Part shown: in pieces, positions 35,101 through 46,513 of the stretch
Position numbering within the stretch: the stretch's first letter is position 1
How the letters are laid out: the number at the start of each line of letters is the position of its first letter
NCBI RefSeq assembly: GCF_028554725.1
Contig: NC_071671.1
Coordinates: 17,607,501-17,671,500, forward strand
Reading direction: 5' to 3'
Length of the DNA: 64,000 bases
DNA from: Zeugodacus cucurbitae
Taxonomy: Eukaryota > Arthropoda > Insecta > Diptera > Tephritidae
Made by a program: the position numbers and the translations under genes
The notes under the pieces: generated by a model
What the model was told of the DNA's origin: nothing
What the model saw: only the letters and a program-made list of their open reading frames with translations
The model's database searches: none

Positions 35101-36305
35101 TGTTAGGGTTCAGTCTGGATAAGTAGGAGTTCATTATCCACTTTTATAGATAGCTCGGCCTCGTTGTGTAAATGTGCTTTAGAAGACATCAATAGACATA
35201 CTGTGACTGTCCGTTATTATGACACGTCTGTATCTTCATCTGCTTCGTCCCCCTGCATCCAGGTGACCGTACTGGTACTGCGTAATTAACGACCGGCCGG
35301 CCGATTGACTCGTAAGTGACTAGTAAAGTAAAGTTGTATTTTCCCCAAGTGTTACGAGCTATCAACTTAAGAATCTAACAGGCCTCACAGTTGTTGTAGC
35401 GGCATAAAACATTCCCTCAACAATTTTGAGGAATACAGTTGATTTGACATTCCTTAGCCGGATAAAAATCCGGTTACATAGAACGGACTGTTGTGAGAAT
35501 GGAGACCCGACTGTCTTGGAAATTTATTATAATAATGTCATAATACTACAACTACAATAACAATAACCAAATTATTTTATGCTTTCCATCTGCTAATTTT
35601 TTTTCATACATTCACATTTGCCTATATTTAACACGTCTCATCTATACTATTATTAAAGAATTGCCAGCCCTGTGCGATATATTGCATTCGGGTACAAAAA
35701 TCATATACAAACACACTCATAACATTTCTCACATACATTTTCTTCAACCGAAGGCCTGTGACTGTGGCCGCGGCGCCGTATTGCTTGCTGTGGCGCGTGG
35801 CAAAGTCTCCGAGGGCGTTGATTTCGATCACCATTACGGACGTGCGGTGCTCATGTTTGGCATACCCTATGTCTACACACAATCACGCATCTTGAAGGCA
35901 CGCCTCGACTATCTGCGCGATCAATTTCAGATACGCGAAAATGATTTTCTCACTTTCGATGCGATGCGCCATGCGGCGCAGTGTGTGGGACGCGCTTTGC
36001 GTGGCAAAACCGACTATGGTATTATGATATTTGCCGATAAGCGGTTCTCACGTCAAGATAAACGCAGTCGTCTGCCCAAATGGATACAGGAGCACTTGGT
36101 CGATAGTTTTTGTAATTTGAGCACAGAGGAGGCCATGCAATTGGCACGTCGCTGGTTGCGACGCATGGCGCAACCGTTCACGCGTGAAGATCAACTCGGT
36201 ATATCGCTGCTGACATTGGAGCAATTGGAGAACTCTGAGAAGGAGAAATTAGAGCGGCAGGCGCAAGGCAAAGAGGGTGTGGGCGGTGAGGTGATGGAGC
36301 TATGA
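32166..36305 (+). CDS. Xpd: Xpd/ERCC2 5'-3' DNA helicase of TFIIH, 770 aa
   Basis: Eight coding exons join in frame: 32166-32170, 32231-32691, 32798-33149, 33400-33533, 33589-33836, 33899-34180, 34243-34521 and 35754-36305 (TGA). The first contributes only ATGAA, giving MKLSVDGLLVYFPYEYIYPEQ, the family's N-terminus. Present are Walker A MPSGTGKT (Lys48), iron-sulfur ligands Cys116, Cys134, Cys156 and Cys191, the DEAH box at 235-238, SGTLSPMDMYPKILDF, ARGKVSEGVDF and motif VI QCVGRALRGKTDYG. Length is close to human XPD (760 aa) and all catalytic residues are intact. XPD opens DNA in nucleotide excision repair and bridges the TFIIH core to the CAK kinase. Intron 7 (1.23 kb) carries LINE debris. 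AATAAA hexamers lie at 36328-36338. Confidence 0.97.
34780..35530 (-). mobile_element. LINE 3'-end debris inserted in Xpd intron 7
   Basis: Read on the minus strand, about 35,090-34,960 repeats the element at 2545-2745: CATGCAATGAGTCCCCGCAT, TAATCACCT, then GACCTCGACGACAACTAGAC, followed by a (CAA)n-like block near 34,935. Flanking segments with CCGGATAAAAATCCGGTTAC (35,459) and AAATCCGGATCCGTTCCGGT (34,899) are two related, diverged copies of the same 3' region. There is no intact coding frame. Confidence 0.7.
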
Positions 36306-37107
36306 GGCGCTGTCAACGTAAATGTGAAATAAAATAAATTAAAAAAAAACAATAAATTTTTTTTCTAATTTGAAATACATTTTAACGTTGTATAAAGAAG
36401 ATTTGCTCAAAGCGGTAAGTTTGTTGATGCAGTTCAATATGCAATCGCTGCATTTAATGTGTGATTTAATTTTTTTTATAATAATAAAAGTGTTAATAAA
36501 CCACCACCAAACCAATGAGAATTTAATAAAAACAAAAACCACAAATGTCTCTCAGACAAATTGCAATTCATTAACATAAAAATCTGGACCAGTCTGTTTA
36601 CGTGTATGACTGGCAATTGACTTCCGGACTTCGGTTAGCAGCGGCTAATAACTGGTTGCTTATTTTTAGGGTTTTTTTATGTTCTTTTTTAGTTGTATTT
36701 ACTCTCATTTATTTCTTATTTTTTCGTTTTGCTGCAAATTTGAAAATTTGTTGTCGGCTTGCAGTCAATTTATTGCTCACACTGGTTTGCAGCGCTGCTG
36801 CAAAAACAACTTACAAACGGCAAATTAAGCGCTAGCAAAAAATTTTAATGACATTGAACGTTTTTCAGACAATCCCAACACCTTTTGTACCTTTCCTTCC
36901 GTTCAAATCGTATGCGTAATTAAAAATTTAAAATTTTTTCGCTGCAGAATTTTTAGTCATTGACTTTGGTATACTAATTTTGTAATTTTAGTTTTTTTTT
37001 TCAATTTTAAACTGCCTTTCCAATTTATTTGCAGTGAAGAAAAGTTAACTGAAATATGAAATAAAAAATAATAATAATTGTAATAAAAAAATAATATAAT
37101 AATAAAA
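36306..37107. other. Xpd 3' UTR and flank
   Basis: AT-rich. The first about 40 bp hold the Xpd poly(A) hexamers. A small open frame at 36,602-36,835 encodes a hydrophobic peptide with no known motif and is not called. Confidence 0.5.
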
Positions 37108-38480
37108 CAAGTAAGGAAAGGCTAAGTTCGGGTGCAACCGAACATTTTATACTCTCGCAATTTATTGCTATATTTTTATTAAGAAAACACACAATTTGAC
37201 CCATATATTCGGCATAAATATATTTCACATATTAACCGATTTATAAGCTATTAAGCTCATCGTATTTTTGAAAATCCTATAATTAGGTATTCATATATAA
37301 GGGAAGTTATGACCCGATTTTAACCTTTTCTGGTACAGAGGCACACTATTAGAAATAAAATATTTCCTTTGAATTAAATTAAGATACCTGTGAGATTTAC
37401 CGAAATTTTCGGTGAAAAGTTACCATGGGGCACTGAGTTTCTTCATATTCGATATCCGGGGCATTGAAAAGTTATAGTCCGATTTCGATAATTTTTTCAC
37501 AAGTGAAGCCAGAGATGATATGCACTATTTGTGTAAAGTTTTATTTCGCTATCTTTGTCTGTTCCTTATGTATACATTATAAAGTGAAAGAATCAGAAGG
37601 ATTCAAAATTGAGTTATATGGGAAGTAGGCGTAGTTGTGAACCGATTTCATCCATTTTCCACACGTGTCATCAAGGTGCCAAGAAAATATTATATACCGA
37701 ATTTCATTGAAATCCGTCGAGTAGTTCCTGAGATATGGTTTTTGACCCATAAGCGGGCGATGCCACGCCCATTTTCCATTTTGTAAAAAAAATCTCAGTG
37801 CAGCTTCCCTCTGCTATTATTTTTTTGCAATTTAGTGTTTCTGACGTTTTTCGTTAGTGAGTTAACCCACTTTTAGTGATTTTCAACCTAACCTTTGTAT
37901 GGGTGGTGGGCGTGGTTATTATCCGATTTCAACTATTTTCATGGTGTGTGGTGTGGTACTTAAGAGAACCGACTGCAGAAAGTTTGGTTTATATAGCTTT
38001 ATTGGTTTGCGAGATACATACAAATAACCGATTTGGGGGCGGGGTCACGCCCACTTCCCCAAAAAAATTACATCCAAATATGCCCCTTCCTAGTGCGATC
38101 CTTTATTCCAAATTTTACTTTTATAACTTTATTTATGGATTAGTTATGGCACTTTATATGTTTTTGGTTTTCGCCATTTTGTGGGCGTGGCAATGGTCCG
38201 ATTTTGCCCATTTTCGAAAGCAACCTCCTCAGGGTGCTAAGGAATACGTGTTCCAAGTTTCGTTAAGATATCCCAATTTTTACTCAAGTTATCCGCTGCA
38301 GGGGCAGACGGCCGGACGTACAGACAGACGTTCGGATTTTGACTCGTCTCGTCACCCTGATCATTTTTATATATATAACCCTATATCTAACTCGTTTAGT
38401 TTTATGACTTACAAACAACCGTTATGTGAACAAAACTATAATACTCTCTTAGCAACTTTTGTTGCGAGAGTATAAAAATA
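37108..38480 (+). repeat. Full-length copy of the interspersed repeat (1.37 kb)
   Basis: The 5' end CAAGTAAGGAAAGGCTAAG leads into the hairpin GTTCGGGTGCAACCGAAC, then TTTTATACTCTCGCAATTTA. The 3' end is TTGCGAGAGTATAAAAATA, so a 16-bp inverted repeat (TTTTATACTCTCGCAA) sits near both ends. Inner landmarks are GGCGATGCCACGCCC, a GGGCGTGGTTATTATCC block and a run of GACGG-like units. Seven further full or partial copies occur in this window, in both orientations. A degenerate frame (AESLVYIALLVCEI, MPLPSAIL) is open in this copy but is not a host gene. Confidence 0.9.
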
Positions 38481-41400
38481 TGAAATATGTAACATTAAAA
38501 AAATTTCAAAAACAAAAAATATAAATATGCGCAATAAAATATAATAATATTAAATTAATAAAATATAAATGTAAATAAGTAAGCAATGATTGGTTTTTAA
38601 TTTTTTAGTTTTTATTTTTTAATTTATATTGTTTTTTTAATTAATTATTTAGTTATTTTTTTATTTTAATATTTATTTATTTCTATAAAATAAATTTTTT
38701 AATTCATTTTGTTTTTTTTATTTTTTTAATTAATTAATTAGTTCATTTTTTTTTAATTTATAAATTTCAATTATATTCACATATATAATATTTATATTTT
38801 TTAATGTTATTTTATTTTTTAATATTTTAAAATTTAAAACCTTTTCAAGCTATTACTATTTTTACTATAACTATAATTATTTTTTAACAAAAAACACAAC
38901 AAATCATAAAATTAAATGAATAAAAAATAAAAGTAAATAAGTAAGTAAGCCATATAAACATATGTATATATTTTATTGTTTTTATTATTTATATTGGTTT
39001 TGATTTTTTTTGCAATTTATATTGTTTTTATTTTTTAATTAATTTATTTTTTATACACGTTTACACTTATTTTATTGTTTTCATTATATTTTATTTTTTT
39101 TACACACTTTATTGTTATACATATTTTATTGTTTTTATGATTTTTAGAATTTTTATTATTTTATTTTTTATTATTATTCTTTTTAATTAATAAAATATAA
39201 TCACAAAAAATGTGAATAACATTAATTGAATAAAAAACAAAAGTAAAAAATAAATATGCCTATGTTTATAGTTTTTTATTTTTTTTTATTTTTAAATTTT
39301 TATATGTAAATTTATTTATTTTAATTTGTAATATATTTGTTTTTTTTTTTAATATATTATTATTTTGTTGATTTATACTATTTTCATTTAATTTTTTTTA
39401 ATGTTTAAAAATATAAAATCATTGCAAACTATTTTCTATTGAATAACAATTAGCATAACAATCAGTCTAGAGTAGAATCACATTCGTTATAATGTACTTA
39501 ATTTATGACTTATATATAAGTTCTTATTAGTTAGAAATAAAATCCAAAATTAGAAATAAAATCAGTAACTTATATACATAATTATTAACTTAATAATAAT
39601 TAGAAATAAACTCAGCGTGTCTCTTTCTTGCAAAAGCCTGTTAATTAGCTTCCAATTTTTATAATTATCACGTAATTTGCGCCAATTAGTGTGGTTTCCA
39701 TAAATCCAATGCACGTATTTAGATACGTGTGACTACCATGCTACTTTCGGAATTTCAGTGTAGCAATGACTCAGGGTAAACGGTGATTTTTTAGAAATTC
39801 TTTGGATTTTCCTTGAATACAATTATAACAAACTTATTACAATTACTTTCCTAAAAAACAAATAATATGTGATGTGGTTAAATCTTCTAATACTTTTTAT
39901 CTTTTATATATGTAATTTTAGTGTTTATATTATTTTTAACAAATCATCATCATAACAAATTTCGATGAAAAATATTATTAAAAGTTTGCATGTTTAAAGA
40001 GTTAAAACTATTATTCGCGAATTCTTACATTAATAAAAGAAGTTTAAACTGTAATATCGTTATATTTAACATATTAGTAAAATTTGTTTAAACGCACATA
40101 TGTACATAGAAGAGCATTAAATTAACAAATTTCTATTATATATCCACTTGTGAGTATTCATCATGAAACAGGCAGTGCGTATACGTAACTTTACAGGAAC
40201 TACGTTAATGGTGGTATAATCGACTATTTCTTGGATAAAAATAGAATAGCACTTGCGTAATAACCACTAAGCTCTTGGTATTAAGTTGAAGTTTTTAATA
40301 TATACAAGAAGTTTTGGAGTAATTTAAAATGTAAATTGTTCGATTAACAGGTTGTATTTCCATAATTAAATATTTTCTTTTATTTTTTTATTTACCACAG
40401 GTGATTCATACATTACTGCAGATGAATTTGTAACAAAAATAGTTTAAAGTTTTATTATAAATCAATTGAAATTAGAAATAATAAATTACTAAGAACTTGA
40501 GAAACAATCAATAATTTTAGTAATAACTGGATTATTTTGCGATAAAAATGTATTAATATTATTTTAAACAAATTCTGCAGAATGTATTTGTCAGATTTTT
40601 TGAAGCAAATAGACTTAAACGTGTTATCGCATAGAAACTCGTGTCTGGTCTAGCTTGGAATGATCTGAGAACACATAATATAGAAAAAAATTCCGATAAC
40701 ACTAAGAATTACTGATAATATATTTATGTATAATAATATTTGCTTCAATCCCAACTTTTAATTTAATAATTTAAAAATCTCGCAGTTTTCCCTCTTCGAA
40801 CGAAGTGACCCAAAAAGCTTGTTTTGCAGTTAATTTTAATTTTATAACATCAGTACAGTTTGGACGAAATTTTTTAGGACGAAAGCACATTACAAATATT
40901 TTTTTTTTTACTTTTTAAAATATATTTTTATTTAAAATTTTTTTTTAATTTTCGGATTTTTTTTTTAAACTTGTTAATATTTTTTTTAAATAAAATTTTT
41001 TTTTCTCATTTATTAAAAAAATTTAATTACATTCTCAGTATTTTTTTTCTTTTTGAATCTTGTTGAGATTTTTAAGCGTTTTCAAAGTATTTTAAACTTC
41101 GGACTTGTTTTTAATTTAAATGTTATTTTAATTTAAAATTTTTTTATTTTTAAAAATTGTTTATTTTTTCAACAAGTAATTTAAACATTTATAAACATTT
41201 CCGCAATTTTTGTTTAAAAAGTTTAAAATTTTTTGTTTATAATTTTTTAATTTTTTTAATTTTTGTTACTTGCTGATTGTGACTAAGTGTTTTCAAATTA
41301 TTTTAATGTTCGAAATTTTTTTAAATTGTTATTTTTAAATTGTAATTGTTGTTTTTAAATTGTTAAAAAAAAATTTTATTTTAAATTTTTAAATTTTTTT

Positions 41401-42450
41401 AAATCTTTAAAAAATTTAAAAATTTATAAATTTTTTTATTTTAAAAAATTTTATTGTAAAAAATTGTTCTTATATTTTTTAAATACAATTTTCGATATTT
41501 TTTACTGTTTGAATTTGGTTGCGATTTTGGAGTGTTTTCAAAATATTTCAAATTTCGGCATTTTTTTTTAATTTAAAATTTTTTTATAATTTTTTATATT
41601 CATAATAATTATGATTTTTATGAATTCAAAAATTTTTGTAACAATTTTATATTTTTATAACGTTTTTATTATAATTTTTTTATATCCGTTTTTCTGGGCT
41701 GTTAATAGTTTTTTTATACAAAAATCGAAATTTTATTATTTATAACATTAATTATTAGTATGTATGTATATTTAAAATATTTAAGTATTTTTAAAAGCAA
41801 AATTTTAGTTTAATTATTTTAACTACTTTTTCTTAATTTTCTTATAACAATTTTAATTAATTTTTCATAACAAGTTTTTCATATTTTTTTGTTAAATACT
41901 ACAAAATTTTTATTTTTTCGCGTTTTTATTTAATATCATTTATAAATATGTTAAATGTTTTCAAAATAATTTTTTATGCAAAAATGGGAATTTTATTCAT
42001 TAAATGAAATTTGAAAATGAATAACGTCATTTATTATTATATTTTATTTTTTTTTTTTTGTTTTAATTAATTAAAAAAAATTAATAATATTTAAATTTAT
42101 TTTTAATAACAAATTTTATTTTTTTGCATTAATTATTATTTTATAAATTAATTTATTTTTTTACTTATCTCTTTTTAACTACTAATTTTTTATTTTTTCA
42201 TTTTATTATTTAATATTATTTAAAAAATATGTTCAATGTTTTCAAAATAATTTTTAATATTTTTTATACCATGATTGTTGTGAGCCCTGTGTCGTATGAG
42301 TAACATCACATCCTTTGAATGGAAACTTTCTGTTGCGTATACGCACCTGCACACATGTAATAACTAACAACAGCTCAGCTGGAATTGACGTAAATAAAGC
42401 AAGCAGGGCAATTTTACATTACTGGAATATTACAAATGAGTAACTGTGGT
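38481..42450. repeat. T-rich low-complexity region
   Basis: About 3.8 kb consisting largely of T and A runs. T strongly predominates on the plus strand between about 38,590-39,410 and 40,890-42,260. A less extreme island lies at about 39,430-40,860. No gene or transposon end seen. Confidence 0.7.
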
Positions 42451-44005
42451 CGGCTTTCGGTATGTATGTATGTATGTACATGTATATATACTTCCTGCTG
42501 AGTGGTTAGCTGCATGCTTTGCTGTTGTTGTTGCTTTGCGGTTTTAGTTACATTGAAAAAAAAAATCATCATAGCAATTAAGCACAAAAACAAGGCTTAA
42601 GCTGAAATTGTAACTAAAGCTGCGCGCAACAACAACAACAACAACAAGGTAATGTGTGAAGCACTGCGAGAGCCGTGAGCAAGAGCTACTATGCGCGAGA
42701 CGAACGAACTGTCAATGACTCAGTGACCGCTACGCTGAGTAGTCGAACTTGGTAAGGAGATATGACATATGAATACGCTAACTAGCGGAACTTACCCCCT
42801 TGGCATACATTCAAGCAACACATACACACATATATGGTCATATCAGCGTATGAGAGTGAGTGAGTGAGTGGGTGAGTAGTAGTGTAGTGTTGGTGTTTTT
42901 ATGCTGTTACTCGCATGCGCATGTGTATGTGTCTGTGTTCGCTGAGCATTGAGCGTCTAACAGAACTTTGAAGAAAGAGCTGCTTTGCGCTTGATTATTG
43001 CAAAATCCACAAAATTGTGGAGGAAAGAATAACAACAACAACAGCAATAAGAATGGTAAATGGAGTACTCAGACTCAGTAGATTTTGAGAGCGCGGAACA
43101 TACAATGTATCTTGTAGTCCAGCAACAAAACTAAACTAACTCAACTAACTAAGACACAAGCAACAACAACAACAACAACAATTCCAAAGTAAATGTAATT
43201 GAAACCGATACTGACACTGAGCAGAGCAAAATCAGTTGCCGAATTGGCAACGATTCAAATGCAGAGCACAATAACATAAAGCCGCCGCTACAACTACAAT
43301 TACAACTACAAATACATGCGCGGTAATTCAAGCAGATAACAACAACAGCTATATAGCAGAAAACACATACATGCAAAATATACATTTGTACCAATAATAT
43401 CAGCGCAGAGCAGAAGGCAATTACAACAACAACCACAACACCAACAACAAATAAGCAGCTGAAAAAAGAACTTTCCGATTTTCATAATAAAAAGGTTTCC
43501 ACTAAATGACGAGCCGTTTAGTCGGCTATCGATGCTGAGGAAAGTGAAACGCGACACGCCAAACACCAAACAACGACAAACGTCCACTGTAAACGCGCCG
43601 CAACACAAAAGATTGTGAATAAAGTAGGAAGGAAAAACATTACACAAAATTGAAAATATACGTAAGCATAAAGTGTACGTGCGCGTTACTAACGTAAATA
43701 AAACGCAAAAAGTGTCAACTTGAAGCGCTTAAAGTTTCAATAAAGAAATAAATAAAGGCAACGTGTACGTTTTGTGGCTCCAACAAAGTGCGATTAAACG
43801 AATTTTGAAATATTTTTTTTTTTTGTAAACAACGAAAACACTACTTTTAGTATTAAACAAAAATATAAGTACAAAATTGAAAAAAAAAATTGTATGTAAC
43901 AGTATTTCAAAAAAAAATTTCAAAAAAATAATTAAATTTTTTAAAAGAAAAAATTTTTTTTTAATTTAATTTCAAATTTTTAAGTAAAAAAAACACATAA
44001 CCAAA
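42451..44005 (+). promoter_or_regulatory. Presumed promoter and long 5' leader of the Q-rich gene
   Basis: Composition shifts abruptly from T-rich DNA to mixed sequence with CAACAA runs (about 42,628-42,648, 43,030, 43,158-43,180, 43,410-43,450), GAGTGAGTGAGTG (about 42,853) and (TATG)n near 42,465. CAACAA-rich leaders are common in fly developmental genes. The start site and any leader introns cannot be fixed; one possible donor AAGGTAATG is at about 42,646. Confidence 0.45.
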
Positions 44006-44327
44006 ATGAAGCAGTTAAGTGAAACAGTCGGCCAACAGCAACTAAACGGCATTGCCACCATAAGTCAGCAACAGCAACAACAACAACAGCAGCTGCCGTC
44101 AACAACGGCGTTACAGCGCCATTTTGCAGAGGATTTGGCAAGTAACGGCGAACAGAAACAGCAGCAAACGCAGCAGCAACAGCTGATGCATACGCTGCCG
44201 AACAAGAATAGTATGCAGCTGGCATTAACGGTAAATGGCAGTAATGGCAGCATTAGTGGTACAAGTAGCAGCGGCAGCAACGGCAACAACTTTCTGGTAC
44301 AGAACGGCAAGAATGGCAGTGAAAATG
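44006..44327 (+). CDS. First coding exon of an unidentified Gln/Ser/Asn-rich protein (3'-partial)
   Basis: The ATG at 44006 sits in CCAAAATG, a near-ideal dipteran start context. 107 codons follow and the exon ends at a GTGAGC donor (AAT G|GTGAGC, phase 1). The peptide starts MKQLSETVGQQQLNG, contains poly-Q tracts, a non-repetitive core (ALQRHFAEDLASNG, MHTLPNKNSMQLALTVNG) and a Gly/Ser/Asn linker. Low-complexity N-termini like this are typical of fly transcription factors and RNA-binding proteins, but I do not recognise the gene. No downstream exon was found before 64,000, so its first intron would exceed 19 kb. Confidence 0.7.
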
Positions 44328-45089
44328 GTGAGCATGTATTTGAGATTTATATATGGTCATGCATACATACATATGTACCTATATGTGTTACGAATGTTAA
44401 GACGCATATAATATAGATATGTACATATGTGTATATATGTATGTACGTGTAGTTGTATGGTCATCTGGGTGGAGAGCATAAGTAAATATTTTTTGTCTGC
44501 GATTGGCTATTGCTATGAATTCTAAAAGTGGTTTATTAATGTTTTTATAACATACAGTGGTGAATATTTAACAAAAAAACATAGACAACAAAAAAAATCA
44601 TTTTTTTTTTAATTTTTATAAAAATATTTCGTATAAATATTTATATATATTTTTTATTGTTATTTTGTTGTTGTTATTTTTGTTGTTGGTTTGTCAAATC
44701 CTATATTTTTTTTAAATAATTTTTGCTTTTGTAATATGCACACTGATGTAAAAGTCATCAAACGACCACCAGCTGATTTGAAAATCTTAATGCTGAGCTC
44801 AGTAAATTGCATCATTTCTTCTATGTCACATTTTCTATTTTACAGTCATTTATTTTTAATTTAACAAAATTATCATATTGTAAGATAAATGCATTTTGCA
44901 ATATCTGTGTGTCCCTACATGCAATAATTTATGTAAACATTTAGGTATTAGAATAAAATTTTGGTGTTAGAATGAAATTTCATTGACTTATTGAGGTGTT
45001 AAAATTAGAAATTTATGCAACTAAATCATTGTCACATAGTACTCCTAAAACGGTGATATGAAAAAATACAAAAAGTGCTGTAATTCATA
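44328..45089. other. Start of the presumed long first intron
   Basis: TATG/TACA-rich sequence at 44,360-44,450 and AT-rich DNA after it. No exon seen. Confidence 0.4.
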
Positions 45090-45316
45090 TACGAAGTGTG
45101 TTCAAAAAATAACGAGATCTATCGTTTTTGGAAAAAAAATATTTATTCATTCGTCTACATTAATGTTATCGGCTCTAAAATATTCCCCTCTCGATATTAT
45201 GCACTTCTTTCAAACATCGAAACATTTCTCAAACTCGATTTAAGGCATATTGCTTTGGCGCTTTCAGCTATTTCTCGTACGCTTGTAAAACGACGACCCT
45301 TTAAGGTTCTTTTTAT
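45090..45316 (-). mobile_element. 3' remnant of a mariner element
   Basis: On the minus strand the frame LKGRRFTSVREIAESAKAIC, then a stop and further degenerate sequence, resembles the C-terminal end of mariner transposases (LKG-RF-I-EI). Beyond it, the end carrying GAAGTGTGTTCAAAAAATAA (45,094) looks like a mariner terminal repeat. The fragment stops at 45,316, where the interspersed repeat begins. The subfamily is not settled. Confidence 0.5.
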
Positions 45317-46513
45317 TATACTCTCGCAACAAAAGTTGCTAAAGAGAGTATTATAGTTTTGTTCACATAACGGTTGTTTGTAACACCCAAAACTAAACGA
45401 GTTAGATATAGGGTTATATATACCAAAGTGATCAGGGTGAAGAGTGGAGTTCACATCCGAATGTCTGTCTGTCCGTCCGTCCGTCCGTCTATGCAAACTG
45501 TAACTTGAGTAAAAATTAAGATATCTTGATGAAACTTGGCACACTTATTTCTTGGCACCAAAGGAAGGTTGAGCAAAATCGGACCACTGCCACGCCCACA
45601 AAATGGCGAAAACCGAAAACACATAAAGTGCCATAACTAAGCCATAAATAAAGCTATGGAAATAAAATTTGGTATGAAGGAGCGCACTATGAAGGGGCAT
45701 ATTTGGATGTAATTTTTTTGGCGTAGTGGGCGTGGCCCCGCCCCCTACTAAGTTATTTGTACATATCTCGCAAACCAATAAAGCTATATAAACCAAACTT
45801 TCTGCAGTCGTTGTTTTTAGCCACTTCCTAATAGAGTCCAAAAATGAAAGAAATCGGATAATAACCACGCCCACCTCCCATACAAAAGTTAGGTTGAAAA
45901 TTACTAAAAGTGGGTTAACTCATTAACGAAAAACGTCAGAAACACTAAATTTCACATAAGAAATGGAAGATGAAAGCTGCACTCAGATTTTTTTACAAAA
46001 TGGAAAATGGGCGTGGCGTCGCCCACTTATGGGTCAAAAACCATATATCAGGAACTTATCGACCGATCTCAATGAAACTTGGTTTGTAATAGTTTCCTTA
46101 CATCCCAATGATATGTTGTGAAAATAGGCCAAATCGCTTCACAACCACGCCTACTTCCTATACACCAGAACTTTGAAGACGATCTGAATCGTTTACTTTA
46201 CAATATATAAAGTAAGCACTGGTGAAAATATCGGTGCAGAACTTTGCACAAATACTATGTTAATAGTGTGGCAGCCCCATTCTAAAAATCGCCGAAATCG
46301 GACCATAGGTTTTTAAGGCCCCATATATCGAACACGAGGACCTCGAAGCTTCTAACCTAATATTATGGTTTCCAACTTTCAATGGACTTTATACAATTTT
46401 TATCACGAATATGTGGGTCAAATTGTGTATTATATAATATAAATAAAGTTAAATAAATAAATTGCGAGAGTATAAAATGTTCGGTTACACCCGAACTTAG
46501 CCCTTCCTTACTT
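45317..46513 (-). repeat. Full-length interspersed repeat, minus orientation
   Basis: Reverse-complement copy: TTATACTCTCGCAACAAAAG at the plus-strand left end and GCGAGAGTATAAAATGTTCG, then the GGTTACACCCGAAC hairpin and AGCCCTTCCTTACTT, at the right end. The frame seen in the copy at 24,921 is open here for 109 codons on the minus strand, with a 12-nt in-frame loss of HFRK. Confidence 0.9.

Noticed and set aside
36602..36835. 77-codon hydrophobic plus-strand frame after Xpd
   Set aside because: T-rich DNA yields Phe/Leu runs by chance. No start context or homologous motif.
37108..38480. Interspersed repeat as a Helitron
   Set aside because: It has a 3'-end hairpin (GCAACTTTGTTGC), but no CTRR terminus or 5' TC was seen, and the 16-bp inverted repeats argue against it.
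44065..44310. Minus-strand poly-Cys frame
   Set aside because: Antisense of the CAG/CAA tract in the Q-rich first exon.
45197..45874. Minus-strand frames with MCQVSSRYLNFYSSYSLH and TTAESLVYIALLV
   Set aside because: They are internal to the interspersed repeat and recur in its other copies, so they are not host genes.
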